64,000 bases of DNA from Desulfosporosinus youngiae DSM 17734 (GTDB lineage: Bacteria; Bacillota; Desulfitobacteriia; Desulfitobacteriales; Desulfitobacteriaceae), in the NCBI RefSeq assembly GCF_000244895.1, contig NZ_CM001441.1, forward strand, positions 3,492,226 to 3,556,225. Direction: 5' to 3'. Shown here piece by piece: positions 17,747-26,036 of this stretch (positions are counted from its first letter, which is position 1; each line of letters opens with the position of its first letter). The notes beneath the pieces are model-generated. The model had not been told where the DNA came from. It made no database searches and saw only the letters and a program-made list of their open reading frames with translations. The position numbers and the translations under genes were made by a program.

Positions 17747-20109
17747 GTTGTCCTCTTCCCCTCTTTAACGCCTTGTTCGTTTACGTTAGTAATCATATCA
17801 ATCGGCAGCCAAATTGAAACTTCAAGCCCCTTGCCTAAACTCGAATAAAAACATGTTTTACCTTCAAGACCCGAAATTCGCTCTTTGATTCCAGCTAACC
17901 CCATATGACTCAAAGAAGATTGCAAATTCTGAAGATCCATTCCAATACCATTATCTCGATAGTCGAAATTGATACTATCATTACTATTGGCTAAGGTAAT
18001 ATTGATTTCCGTTGCCTTGGAATGTTTAGCTGCATTAGTCAATAGTTCTTGTACAATTCGATAAAGTACCAATACATGTTCATAATCCAAATTTATACTG
18101 AAACCTTTTGCATTAAAATTCACAATATAATCATTTCGTAACTGAGCTTTAGCAAATAAATTCTTTAACGCTTCTACAATTCCCGACTCTTTTAATAAAG
18201 GTGGGAGGAGTTCATTGCAGGTTTCACGAATTTGATGAGTGACATCTAACAGCCCTTCGGCCATGTTTTTTAATTGTTTCCTTAGATCTACCGGGATTCT
18301 TTCATCAACCGATATTCTTTCAAGGTTACGATACCACAGCAATTGTTGTTGTAATGCTGAATCATGCAAGTCTGAGGCTAAACGACGTCTCTCTTTCTCC
18401 GCTAAATTAAATAAAAGTCGCAATACCCAAGGATTAGCTGAATCTTTCCGCGTAACCGCTTCCTCTAATTTCTCTATTAGCCCCTCAATTAAGTGTAGGT
18501 TTTCATAAACTATACTTGCATAAGAAGCGATTGTTCTAAGCCATACTCTTTCATCTTGGTTAAATTCAGTCCGATTTAATTTTTCCCTAATCCATACGAG
18601 GCGACTTTTGTCCTTCTCTTTACTTAGTATGAGAAAGACTCCACTTCTACCAATGTCAATTAACTCACCGACCAAAACTAATTCAGTATTATTCTTCAGC
18701 CAATCAATTATTATTGTTTCTGGAAAGTCTGCACTCCCCGTCCCTATCGATAATGAATAATCTGTCAAATCTATTTCTAATAAGGAGATGGATTTGACGG
18801 ATAAAACTTCAGTTACTTCCATAATTAAACGTTCTTCTAAATCGGATATTTTCATTACTTTGGCAATATCCTGAGAAAAGCGATCTAAGCTTGCTTGGAA
18901 ATTATATTTTTCCTTAAATAATTTCGTACGAAAACGGAAATCAAGGTCTTCTTTTACATAAAGAAATGCTATAAGTCCTATATATACAACAAGGATAATC
19001 TGAATCCACTGAACTAAGGTAAATCCCCTTACAAAATTAAAAAGAAACAATATAAAGATTGCAGTGGGTATAAGGGTTAATAGAGAATAATAACGTATAC
19101 GGTCAAGGATAAAATCAATATCGAACAAGCTATTTGCTATAATCAGATATACAAATACTCCGGGCAGAAATATTAAAAAAGTTGCTGCTAAAGCTCCTGG
19201 TATTAGTTCAATTCCAAATAAAACTTTTGGAAGACTCGCTAAGGCAACAAAGGGAAAAAACGACAGTGTAAACCCAATTATTATTATTTTAAAAACTGGT
19301 TTGCGGATGGTATTCCTATAACGAATATAACGAGAGATTAAAATGTAAAGACATAAAAGAATACCTATTGAAAAGACAACAAGGAATAAATGTCTAATAA
19401 TCCATAAATTTCGGCCAAAAATCTGAGATACTGCAAGAATAACCAGAAGAAAACCATTTGTTAAATATAATGCAAACAGGATTTTACGACTATTCAAAAA
19501 AGAAAGCCCATATCGATAGAAATAAGTATTTAGAAATTCCAAAAAAAGTACTGGTATTAATGAGAATGTAATTCGGTTGACGTATATCCCTGGAGTATCT
19601 ATCCTTGACGAAGCCCCAGCACTTAAATAACTTAATCCAATAGTAAGAAAAAAGAGCATTAGAATATGAGCAGACATATCGTTGCTTTTTTTGACATACA
19701 AGACACAGGAAAAAACGAATAAAATTACAAAGACAAGTGTTGGTATCACGATATGATACTGAACTTGCTGCGGAGTCATATTATTTGTCACCTTATGTAA
19801 GATCAACTCTCCGTTTCTATTAATGACAATTGTCTCTGCTTGTTCTATGACACCATACTTTAGAACTGCAAAATACTCACTAGGTTGATTTTGGTTTATC
19901 AGTGAAACAGTATCCCCAACTTTGATTCCTTGTTGTTTCGCCCATCCGAGATGATCCACATAAGATATTTGCCATTTACCTGCTTCATTTTCATCTACAC
20001 TTACTCCAATGTATGGAATGTTTAAAGTGATATACAGCAAGTAATAGGACAACATTAAAATGATTCCTGCTAAAATTAATAACACGAACCTTTTTTTTAA
20101 GTTTCCCAT
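17743..20109 (-). CDS. comP: ComP-like membrane sensor histidine kinase
   Basis: A 788-residue kinase. It has a first membrane helix at 8-28, then an extracytoplasmic PDZ-like loop at about 33-110 (HLGWAKQQGIKVGDTVSLIN), nine or so further membrane helices to about 400, a linker, a HisKA_3 dimerisation helix with LASDLHDSALQQQLLWYRN (phospho-His) near 575, and the ATPase domain (ELLTNAAKHSKA, DYRDNGIGMD, GLAGIKERISGLEG). This matches Bacillus ComP in length and layout, including the PDZ-like loop. GGAAGGAG supports the start. A terminator-like hairpin separates it from comX. Confidence 0.87.
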   Translation of the reverse strand: MGNLKKRFVLLILAGIILMLSYYLLYITLNIPYIGVSVDENEAGKWQISYVDHLGWAKQQGIKVGDTVSLINQNQPSEYFAVLKYGVIEQAETIVINRNGELILHKVTNNMTPQQVQYHIVIPTLVFVILFVFSCVLYVKKSNDMSAHILMLFFLTIGLSYLSAGASSRIDTPGIYVNRITFSLIPVLFLEFLNTYFYRYGLSFLNSRKILFALYLTNGFLLVILAVSQIFGRNLWIIRHLFLVVFSIGILLCLYILISRYIRYRNTIRKPVFKIIIIGFTLSFFPFVALASLPKVLFGIELIPGALAATFLIFLPGVFVYLIIANSLFDIDFILDRIRYYSLLTLIPTAIFILFLFNFVRGFTLVQWIQIILVVYIGLIAFLYVKEDLDFRFRTKLFKEKYNFQASLDRFSQDIAKVMKISDLEERLIMEVTEVLSVKSISLLEIDLTDYSLSIGTGSADFPETIIIDWLKNNTELVLVGELIDIGRSGVFLILSKEKDKSRLVWIREKLNRTEFNQDERVWLRTIASYASIVYENLHLIEGLIEKLEEAVTRKDSANPWVLRLLFNLAEKERRRLASDLHDSALQQQLLWYRNLERISVDERIPVDLRKQLKNMAEGLLDVTHQIRETCNELLPPLLKESGIVEALKNLFAKAQLRNDYIVNFNAKGFSINLDYEHVLVLYRIVQELLTNAAKHSKATEINITLANSNDSINFDYRDNGIGMDLQNLQSSLSHMGLAGIKERISGLEGKTCFYSSLGKGLEVSIWLPIDMITNVNEQGVKEGKRTT

Positions 20110-20130
20110 GCGAAATCTCCTTCCATAAAA

Positions 20131-20153
20131 AGAGTCAGGTGCTATCCTGACTC
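20131..20153 (-). terminator. Terminator/attenuator between comX and comP
   Basis: Minus strand: AGAGTCAGG-ATAGCA-CCTGACTCT followed by TTTT. It lies 11 bases after the comX stop and before the comP ribosome-binding site, so it should lower comPA transcription relative to comX. Confidence 0.7.
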
Positions 20154-20163
20154 TTCGTGTCTT

Positions 20164-20331
20164 TTACCAATACTCTATCGGGATTTCAGAGGTGCTACCT
20201 GAACTTTCAAAAACATCATGAACGGCCTTTTGTTCCATTTCTGTTAATCCTATTAAGCTTGCTGTCCCTTCTTGTACTCTCTCTTTTACATCAGGATTTT
20301 GGATTAAATACTCAACAACATTTTGCAACAT
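20164..20331 (-). CDS. comX: ComX-like quorum-sensing pheromone precursor
   Basis: A 55-codon gene translated by hand. It starts MLQNVVEYLIQNPDVKERVQ, continues EGTASLIGLTEMEQKAVHDV and ends FESSGSTSEIPIEYW. ComX features are visible: 55 residues like Bacillus subtilis ComX, the LI-x-YL-x2-NP-x-V-type N terminus, the ASLIG core, and a Trp in the C-terminal segment that would carry the prenyl group. Here the Trp is the very last residue. AGGGGGG precedes the ATG by 8-9 bases. It lies between comQ and comP on the same strand, with its own ComA-box promoter at 20361-20416. The expected mature pheromone is the C-terminal peptide ending in Trp. Confidence 0.88.
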   Translation of the reverse strand: MLQNVVEYLIQNPDVKERVQEGTASLIGLTEMEQKAVHDVFESSGSTSEIPIEYW

Positions 20332-20360
20332 ACCCTTTTCCCCCCTTAATTTTTATCAAA

Positions 20361-20427
20361 ATTCTATCATAAAAACTACCGCTTGACCCCGCCAACAGTA
20401 CTGCGGTTTTCCGCAATTATATTGCGG
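20361..20427 (-). promoter_or_regulatory. ComA-box promoter of comX
   Basis: Minus strand: CCGCAA-N5-TTGCGG-AAAA-CCGCAG (20401-20427), then 34 bases, then -10 TAGAAT (20361-20366). The central 16 bases match TTGCGG-N4-CCGCAA at 11 of 12 fixed positions, and the extra half-site recalls the tripartite sites of ComA targets. The -35 region (GGGTCA) is poor, consistent with activation. This implies positive autoregulation of comX. Confidence 0.78.
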
Positions 20428-20440
20428 GGGAACAAAAGGT

Positions 20441-21355
20441 CTAAATATATTGCACCAACTTTTCCTTCCATTCTTGAACTATACCTATACTATCTATTAG
20501 ATCAACAGCTTGTAACTGATTTAGCCTCATAATAACGCGTGCATATTCAAGAGCACCGGATTTTTCAATTAACTCTTGAATTTCTACCTTTCTTTTTACG
20601 AGTTCTCCTTTAGTTAGTTTACCGGCAAAATAGTCCCTGGCAAACTGATATTGCGGTTGTTGTTTCTTAAGTAAATATAGGGTAAGAAGAGTCTTTTTCT
20701 TATTGACCAGGTCATTTTTTTCATCCCACCGGCAGATATCCTTAATATCATTCTTGATTTGGGCAATTATCCCGATATGCTCCGCATAGTTATTAACACT
20801 ATCATGATGTTTTCCTCCGGCTAAAACTGTTCCTACCAAACATGCGGCAGCCATAAGTGAACCTGACTTTCCCCTGACCATATGAATATAATCTTCTTCG
20901 GATTCAATCAAATCCATAAGATCCGTGTGTTGACCATTAACCGCTTTTAGTACACACATATTTAGGTGATCGTTTGCCATATCCTTTAGATCTTGTTCAA
21001 ATGACGTTTGTTCTATTGCTTTTGTACTAAGCGCTAGAAGGCCCGTAGCTATATTCATAGCTAATGCCGGGTTAGTAATATGCCAAGGTACTGAAAAATT
21101 GTCTTGGTCCTGCAAGTCATCAAATATATCCAGCGAAAGAATCATCAGCTCAACCGCGGCTGCCGCCAGGAAGATGTCTTTAGACTGGCCGGCAAACATC
21201 CGGTAATGCAAAATAACCAGCTGACCAAAAGGAAAGTCGCCTTTCATTTTGAACATAATGAAGTCTGACATATCATTTTTAAGATCTTTTACTGAAAAAA
21301 ACTGTTGTACTAATTGTAACATGACTTGTCCAATAACATCCCGATCCTCTTGCAT
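20441..21355 (-). CDS. comQ: ComQ-like isoprenyl transferase
   Basis: A 304-residue member of the trans-isoprenyl diphosphate synthase fold as used by ComQ to prenylate and help process ComX. The first Asp-rich motif is LDIFDDLQDQD near 77-87 (DDxxD). A Lys-rich MVRGKSGSLMAAACL follows near 160, and the second motif is IKNDIKDICRWDEKNDL near 205 (NDxxD). It directly precedes comX (109-base gap holding the comX promoter), in Bacillus order. An almost identical copy of codons 55-92 lies at 23174-23280. Confidence 0.85.
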   Translation of the reverse strand: MQEDRDVIGQVMLQLVQQFFSVKDLKNDMSDFIMFKMKGDFPFGQLVILHYRMFAGQSKDIFLAAAAVELMILSLDIFDDLQDQDNFSVPWHITNPALAMNIATGLLALSTKAIEQTSFEQDLKDMANDHLNMCVLKAVNGQHTDLMDLIESEEDYIHMVRGKSGSLMAAACLVGTVLAGGKHHDSVNNYAEHIGIIAQIKNDIKDICRWDEKNDLVNKKKTLLTLYLLKKQQPQYQFARDYFAGKLTKGELVKRKVEIQELIEKSGALEYARVIMRLNQLQAVDLIDSIGIVQEWKEKLVQYI

Positions 21356-21763
21356 AAAATTTGTTCCCTCCTATGTCCCCACAAAAGCGTAAAGGTACAG
21401 AACAACTGCTCCGCTGACGTAGGTTACTCACACCTTTCAGCCTTATTTCTCCAAAGTCCCTTCGCTTATGATGACAAGAAGCATCTTAATGCAAAGAAGA
21501 ATCTCTTGGCACGGTCATTAGCCCTATGCTTACGATCCGAATAGTTCAACAATGTTCGAGACGCACTAGTCCCTTTGGTAAGAAAGACCCTCGAAGATAG
21601 ACTTCGGAGACTTTTTCCGACCCAAGCACTATGTGATTAAAACCATTTAAAAAGCTCAAGAATTAGTCTTTGAGTATATTGGTAATTGTCAAAATGTCTG
21701 CACATAGCAATAGCCATTGGGAACCGAGATAATATCCCAAGATTAAATAAGGAGGAATTTCCC
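21356..21763. other. Intergenic region between comQ and the divergent small gene
   Basis: No ComA box is seen upstream of comQ. On the plus strand a hairpin at about 21588-21609 (CTCGAAG/CTTCGGAG) followed by CTTTTTCC resembles a terminator. Nothing else is recognised. Confidence 0.4.
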
Positions 21764-21973
21764 ATGACCACCCGTAAGGTTAGGAAAGAGCCAGGTTACT
21801 TCGTTGATCCGCCTACTTCATCTCTTTACGTTGAATTCCAATTCCCCCAAACTAAAACTTTTCAATTTCGTTCTGAACTCTATATTATTACTACCTTAGG
21901 TTTAGTTCTCTCCATAAGTACTACAGCTTTAGCAGCTCCGATTACCCCTCCAAACACAATATACGAACTTTAA
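21764..21973 (+). CDS. Small secreted or membrane peptide precursor, unknown
   Basis: A 69-codon gene with an excellent ribosome-binding site (AAGGAGGAATTTCCC-ATG). Residues 1-38 are polar (MTTRKVRKEPGYFVDPPTSS at the start). Residues 39-57 are hydrophobic (LYIITTLGLVLSISTTALA) and end in a signal-peptidase-like ALA-AP site, leaving a 12-residue tail APITPPNTIYEL. It is the only plus-strand gene in the com region. I do not recognise a family; it could be an exported signalling peptide, a leader-type peptide or a small membrane protein. Confidence 0.6.
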   Translation: MTTRKVRKEPGYFVDPPTSSLYVEFQFPQTKTFQFRSELYIITTLGLVLSISTTALAAPITPPNTIYEL

Positions 21974-21994
21974 ATTGGAATAACGTTTAAATTG

Positions 21995-22034
21995 TACTAA
22001 GCAGCAATATCCGTCAAGGAATTGCTGCTTAGTA
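21995..22034. terminator. Hairpin between convergent genes
   Basis: Perfect 14-bp stem TACTAAGCAGCAAT / ATTGCTGCTTAGTA around a 12-base loop. No strong T run follows on either strand, so it is a probable but unconfirmed terminator for the small gene and the NAGPA gene. Confidence 0.6.
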
Positions 22035-22088
22035 TACGTGGACAAGTAAATGGGTTAATAGCTTAACTCTCCTCACTTCTTGATGTAC

Positions 22089-23096
22089 TTATGGCATAAC
22101 CACAAAACCAGTAGAAATATAGCGCTCACCAAAAATATTCCAAAGTTTGTTTAATACTTTACCATCATAAACCATTTCGGAGGAGGATCCACCATCTAGA
22201 TTAGCAGCCGTAACAGCATCGTATTTTTTAAATATATTGTAGACATCACTCATGCCAGCCCCCATACTCCATGTGGGTTGGCGGCCATCAATAACTACAA
22301 AAATAATTGTTCCATCGGCTTTTTGACCTATGGCCGTGCGAGGTGCATATCCATACGGACCGTCAGTAAAATCCGCCCTCTTTCCATCGACGATTAAATT
22401 GGGTTCAAAATGAACTGCTTCTTGAATACCTTTCTCACGTATCTGCGTCGATGACATATTACCCAGTATTAAGTGTCCTTCTTTGTCTAAGCCAATAATA
22501 TTCACAGCATTATCTTCAACATTGTTATGGACAAGTTCCCCATTATGAACCGTAAGCCCGTCCGGCAAAGCTCCATTACCGATGCCATCCGGGTCATAAA
22601 AACCCCCGCCATTTATACCGGCAATGGCCCCTATATTTTTAACTAAATCGCTTAAACGATTCCCATTAACTCCAATATCCTTTGTAACAGCAACTTTAAT
22701 GCGTTTGGGGTCTTTTATTAACATGACTTTCCCATGAAATTTCCCTAATGCGTTCTGACCATTTATATCTTCAACAACGATACCTGATGCTAAATTCACA
22801 GCATTACTGCGATTAGTATTCTCAATGTCCCCCCCCAAACTCTGATTACTTTGACCAATAATCTTTTCAATCTCTTCCTGGGCTAAAAAAAAACGAAGAT
22901 ACTGAGGATGACGGGATGTATAAACCGTACCAACGGCAAGAGATCTAAGCGTGTCGAATGGGCCGTAAAAGATGATAAACGGAGCCATTAACATAGGAAA
23001 AAGGATCTGAAAGATAATAAATAAAATTAATAGTTTAGGCTTAAATTTTCCCCTTTTTTTATTAAAACGTTTAATTCTTTCGTTTGCTATGCTCAT
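22089..23096 (-). CDS. Phosphodiester glycosidase (NAGPA) family protein, membrane-anchored
   Basis: A 335-residue protein with one N-terminal membrane helix (LLILFIIFQILFPMLMAPFI) and a NAGPA (PF09992-type) domain: AGINGGGFYDPDG, GYAPRTAIGQKADG, FVVIDGRQPTWSMGAGMS and NLDGGSSSEMVYDG. Related proteins act on exopolysaccharide or cell-wall sugar phosphodiesters outside the cell. It lies next to the com cluster, and the comQ fragment sits just upstream. Confidence 0.88.
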   Translation of the reverse strand: MSIANERIKRFNKKRGKFKPKLLILFIIFQILFPMLMAPFIIFYGPFDTLRSLAVGTVYTSRHPQYLRFFLAQEEIEKIIGQSNQSLGGDIENTNRSNAVNLASGIVVEDINGQNALGKFHGKVMLIKDPKRIKVAVTKDIGVNGNRLSDLVKNIGAIAGINGGGFYDPDGIGNGALPDGLTVHNGELVHNNVEDNAVNIIGLDKEGHLILGNMSSTQIREKGIQEAVHFEPNLIVDGKRADFTDGPYGYAPRTAIGQKADGTIIFVVIDGRQPTWSMGAGMSDVYNIFKKYDAVTAANLDGGSSSEMVYDGKVLNKLWNIFGERYISTGFVVMP

Positions 23097-23173
23097 TTAA
23101 ATCCCCTCAACCTCGAATTTCAAAATTAATCCTCTAGTCAGGATCGGGGCTTAGCTTAAAGACGGTTATATAG

Positions 23174-23280
23174 TATGCCAAGGTACTGAAAAATTGTCTT
23201 GGTCCTGCAAGTCATCAAATATATCCAGCGAAAGAATCATAAGCTCAACCGCGGCTGCCGCCAGGAAGATGTCTGTAGAC
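23174..23280 (-). pseudogene. comQ fragment, near-identical to part of comQ
   Basis: About 107 bases match comQ 21079-21185 with only a couple of differences. The fragment covers the codons for the DIFDD motif region. It has no start or rest of gene, so it records a recent partial duplication or the loss of a second com locus. The surrounding 23097-23367 holds no other feature. Confidence 0.88.
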
Positions 23281-23367
23281 CGACCAGTAGCAGACATGGG
23301 AATACATTGCAAATAACACACGAATTAAAAAATGAAGCGCATTGTGGTTTTGTTATGCTCCCCTTTT

Positions 23368-23670
23368 TTATTGCGGTTTTTTTCCTATGGTTTCAAAGAT
23401 AGTCCATATCAAAAATAACGAGAATATTATTAGACTAACCCAAGATAAAATCGATCCGTATTCTCCAATTACATTACTTATTCGCTGTCCACTGTCATCT
23501 ATATAATGAGCAATACTTATAAACTGGTAAACCATTGATACCCAAGTGATGATGTATATAAGTAATTTTATGATTTTTCGGGAACGTGCATTGATTTTGG
23601 TATCTAACTTATGCCAAGCAAAATATGTTACAACGATTACGAGTAAAGGTAACCAAAAGAATAAAGGCAC
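23368..23670 (-). CDS. Small membrane protein, unknown
   Basis: A 100-residue protein with three predicted membrane helices (LFFWLPLLVIVVTYFAW; IIKLLIYIITWVSMVYQFI; SILSWVSLIIFSLFLIWTIF). The GTG start is preceded by AGAAGGAGG. No family is recognised. It is the first solid gene downstream of ComA-box promoter P3, about 170 bases from the predicted transcription start, so it is a candidate quorum-controlled gene, for example an immunity or sensor-modulating protein (inference). Confidence 0.7.
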   Translation of the reverse strand: MPLFFWLPLLVIVVTYFAWHKLDTKINARSRKIIKLLIYIITWVSMVYQFISIAHYIDDSGQRISNVIGEYGSILSWVSLIIFSLFLIWTIFETIGKKPQ

Positions 23671-23847
23671 GGCTGACCTCCTTCTGTTTAATTAGTCTGC
23701 ATTTTAGCAAGGATTGCAGCGCGCAAGAACGACTCTTGAAAAACCTATATCAGGACAACCTTCTTCAATATCCCATCCGGCCTCAATGAATGCTTCAAAA
23801 TCGCACCAATATTGATCGGGTAAATTAATCCTTCTTTGTTACAAATA

Positions 23848-23903
23848 ACTTTACTATAATCCAAATATTTTTGCACCGAAAATCGTACTGCGGGATGCCG
23901 CAG
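23848..23903 (-). promoter_or_regulatory. Putative ComA-box promoter P3
   Basis: Minus strand: perfect palindrome CTGCGG-CATC-CCGCAG (23888-23903), 34 bases, then -10 TAAAGT (23848-23853). It shares the block ATTTTCGGTGCAAA with P1. It is directed at the 100-residue membrane protein. Confidence 0.68.
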
Positions 23904-23971
23904 TCTTTTACGATCCACGTAAAATCTATAACAAAGATACTATGAAATTTTTTTACCGCCTTCTATACGTG

Positions 23972-25033
23972 TTACTCACATCTTCCGGAGCCATCCTGAA
24001 TATAAGGCAAAATCACCGGCGGAACAGATTTATCCTTTTCGCGTTCTGCCAACCATTGCTCACTCCGGGCATCCTGAGCATTCCTTAAAGCTAAAAAAGC
24101 ATTTCTCTGCAGAACTCCCTTTCCGCGCCATCCTGCGGCAGTCGCTTTATAGCGTTTTATAAATTCCCCTTTGCTTAAATTAAGAATCTCGTACAAATTC
24201 ACACCTCGGCAGAAGGGAGCCGGGGCTGTCGAGGCTGCGGGCGGACATAAGCCTGGATCTTCAGCCAGCGCTTCCTCTTCCAGCCGTTTTTGATTGTGGG
24301 GGCACACCTCTTGACAGGTATCGCAGCCAAAAATTCTTAACCCAAGGCGGTGCCTCTCTTCAGACGTCAGCACCTCTTTACTCTGAGTTAAATAAGAAAC
24401 ACATTTCTTAGCCGCAAAGGGTTCTTGGCCGATGATCCGGGCAGGACATGCCTGAACACATTTTTGGCAGGTTCCGCATTGCCCGGGGATTAAAGGATCA
24501 TCCTGCCTGATCTCCTGATCTAACAGAAGCAGGGCAAGAGCTGCAAACGATCCGTACCCTGGAATTATCAGGTGCTGATTCCGTCCAATCCAGCCGATTC
24601 CTGCCCGCAGCGCAAAGGCACGCTCGACTAATGGTCCGGTATCCACTTGAAAGCGTGGGAAACCCGGCCAACCATGGTTAACCATCCTATCAATCAGCTG
24701 ATTGATTTTCCGAACAATAACTCGGTGATAGTCTTCCCCCACTGCTGAGCGTGCCATGACACCCTCTCCTTCCTGAGGCGGAACTGTTAAAGGAAGCGGA
24801 AAAGCTAAGGCAGCGACCGTCCGGCAATCTTGCCAGACCGCTTGAGGATCTATCCTTTGTTCAATTACCTTGCTCTCAAAAGGTGTCATCAACCCCTGAT
24901 CAATTCGGGTTTGCAACAATGAGGCCAGGCTATCTATAGGTTCAGCCGCAGTAAACCCAACTGAGACAAAACCCAATTCCCTTGCCCATCTTTTTATGTT
25001 CATTTTCCACTGCGTCTGTTCAACAATATCCAT
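23972..25033 (-). CDS. queG: Epoxyqueuosine reductase
   Basis: Catalyses the last step of queuosine synthesis in tRNA using cobalamin and two 4Fe-4S clusters. It shows the conserved GWIGRNQHLIIPGYGSF segment, ferredoxin-like CGTCQKCVQACP, a lone Cys in KKCVSYLTQ, and CDTCQEVCPHN. A C-terminal HEAT-like tail follows (LRNAQDARSEQWL). The Met at 25033 is chosen as it fits the family N terminus (MNIKRWARELGF follows). A GTG at 25102 with AAGGTGG four bases upstream is a real alternative that would add 23 residues. Confidence 0.88.
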   Translation of the reverse strand: MDIVEQTQWKMNIKRWARELGFVSVGFTAAEPIDSLASLLQTRIDQGLMTPFESKVIEQRIDPQAVWQDCRTVAALAFPLPLTVPPQEGEGVMARSAVGEDYHRVIVRKINQLIDRMVNHGWPGFPRFQVDTGPLVERAFALRAGIGWIGRNQHLIIPGYGSFAALALLLLDQEIRQDDPLIPGQCGTCQKCVQACPARIIGQEPFAAKKCVSYLTQSKEVLTSEERHRLGLRIFGCDTCQEVCPHNQKRLEEEALAEDPGLCPPAASTAPAPFCRGVNLYEILNLSKGEFIKRYKATAAGWRGKGVLQRNAFLALRNAQDARSEQWLAEREKDKSVPPVILPYIQDGSGRCE

Positions 25034-25216
25034 CTTCAAATTCCCCGATTTTGAAAACCGCCTTTCAACGGATGTTTGATTTTTACCCAAATAATAAAGC
25101 ACAAAACCACCTTAATATAATGGCTTTATGCTTTAAGTCTTTTCTCATTAGTTCTTGATAACACCATCAGTCATTGGCAGCACTTAAATTTTCAACCTTC
25201 CTCTTAGCTTAACGGG

Positions 25217-25864
25217 TTACTTAGACGCCCTAAAATAGGCATAGGTCATGGGATCTCCTTCTTGCAGGATCTCCCCTGCCGTAACATCCCCTACGAATAG
25301 GGTATGGGTTCCGCAATCCAGTTGGCCCGTAACCGTCGCCTCCATGGTTACAAGTACATCGTCCAGCAACAGAACTCCCGATTCTCCCCGGTGCACCGCT
25401 AAACCTTCGAACTTATTGACATCTCTTCCTGACCGGTACCCAAACCCCCGGGCATAGTCGTGTCCTGTTTGACTTAATACGGATACTCCAAACTTGCCGC
25501 TCTTTTGAATTAACTCGTGAGTATAGTTTTGTTTGTTAATTCCAATCGCTACTTTAGCCGGTTCAGAGGTGATTTGAAAACATGTATTCGCACATTGCCC
25601 ATTATCTTTACCTTCAGCATGAGCAGTAATAATAAAAAGGCCGTACGAAATTCGATAAAGTGCTTGACGAATAGCCGCTGCTTTATCCGGCTGAACGGTT
25701 ACCGGCTTGGGAACGGATTTTTCCGCGGGCGAAGCTTTCGCCGCTTCCTCCTCAGTCACCTGTTCGAAGAAACTTGCATCAACCCCACAAATCGGACAAA
25801 TATCCGGCGGATTCTCGCCAGTATGTATATACCCGCATACCGTACAACGCCAACGTTTTTCCAT
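25217..25864 (-). CDS. Rubredoxin-flavin reductase fusion (high-molecular-weight rubredoxin, Hrb-like)
   Basis: A 215-residue fusion. Residues 1-35 are a short rubredoxin module (RCTVCGYIHTG and CPICGVD give the four Cys ligands). Residues 60-215 are an FMN-binding flavin-reductase-like domain (YGLFIITAHAEG, NTCFQITSEPAKVAIGIN, FGVSVLSQ, CGTHTLFVGDV). In acetogens this protein (Hrb) passes electrons from NADH to the flavodiiron protein FprA in oxygen and NO defence. It stands alone here. Confidence 0.9.
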   Translation of the reverse strand: MEKRWRCTVCGYIHTGENPPDICPICGVDASFFEQVTEEEAAKASPAEKSVPKPVTVQPDKAAAIRQALYRISYGLFIITAHAEGKDNGQCANTCFQITSEPAKVAIGINKQNYTHELIQKSGKFGVSVLSQTGHDYARGFGYRSGRDVNKFEGLAVHRGESGVLLLDDVLVTMEATVTGQLDCGTHTLFVGDVTAGEILQEGDPMTYAYFRASK

Positions 25865-26036
25865 TAATTAACACCATCCTCTCATTGCAATAATTATAAC
25901 TTTATAATAGATACAGGTCAAGATGAATCCTTTGAAATCCTTTAGAAATCAGCTAATACGATGTTCAATTTAGCTAACCAATTCACGTTGATCATGATCA
26001 TACCTCGGCTTATCTTGTCTGAGAATGATGTAATCT

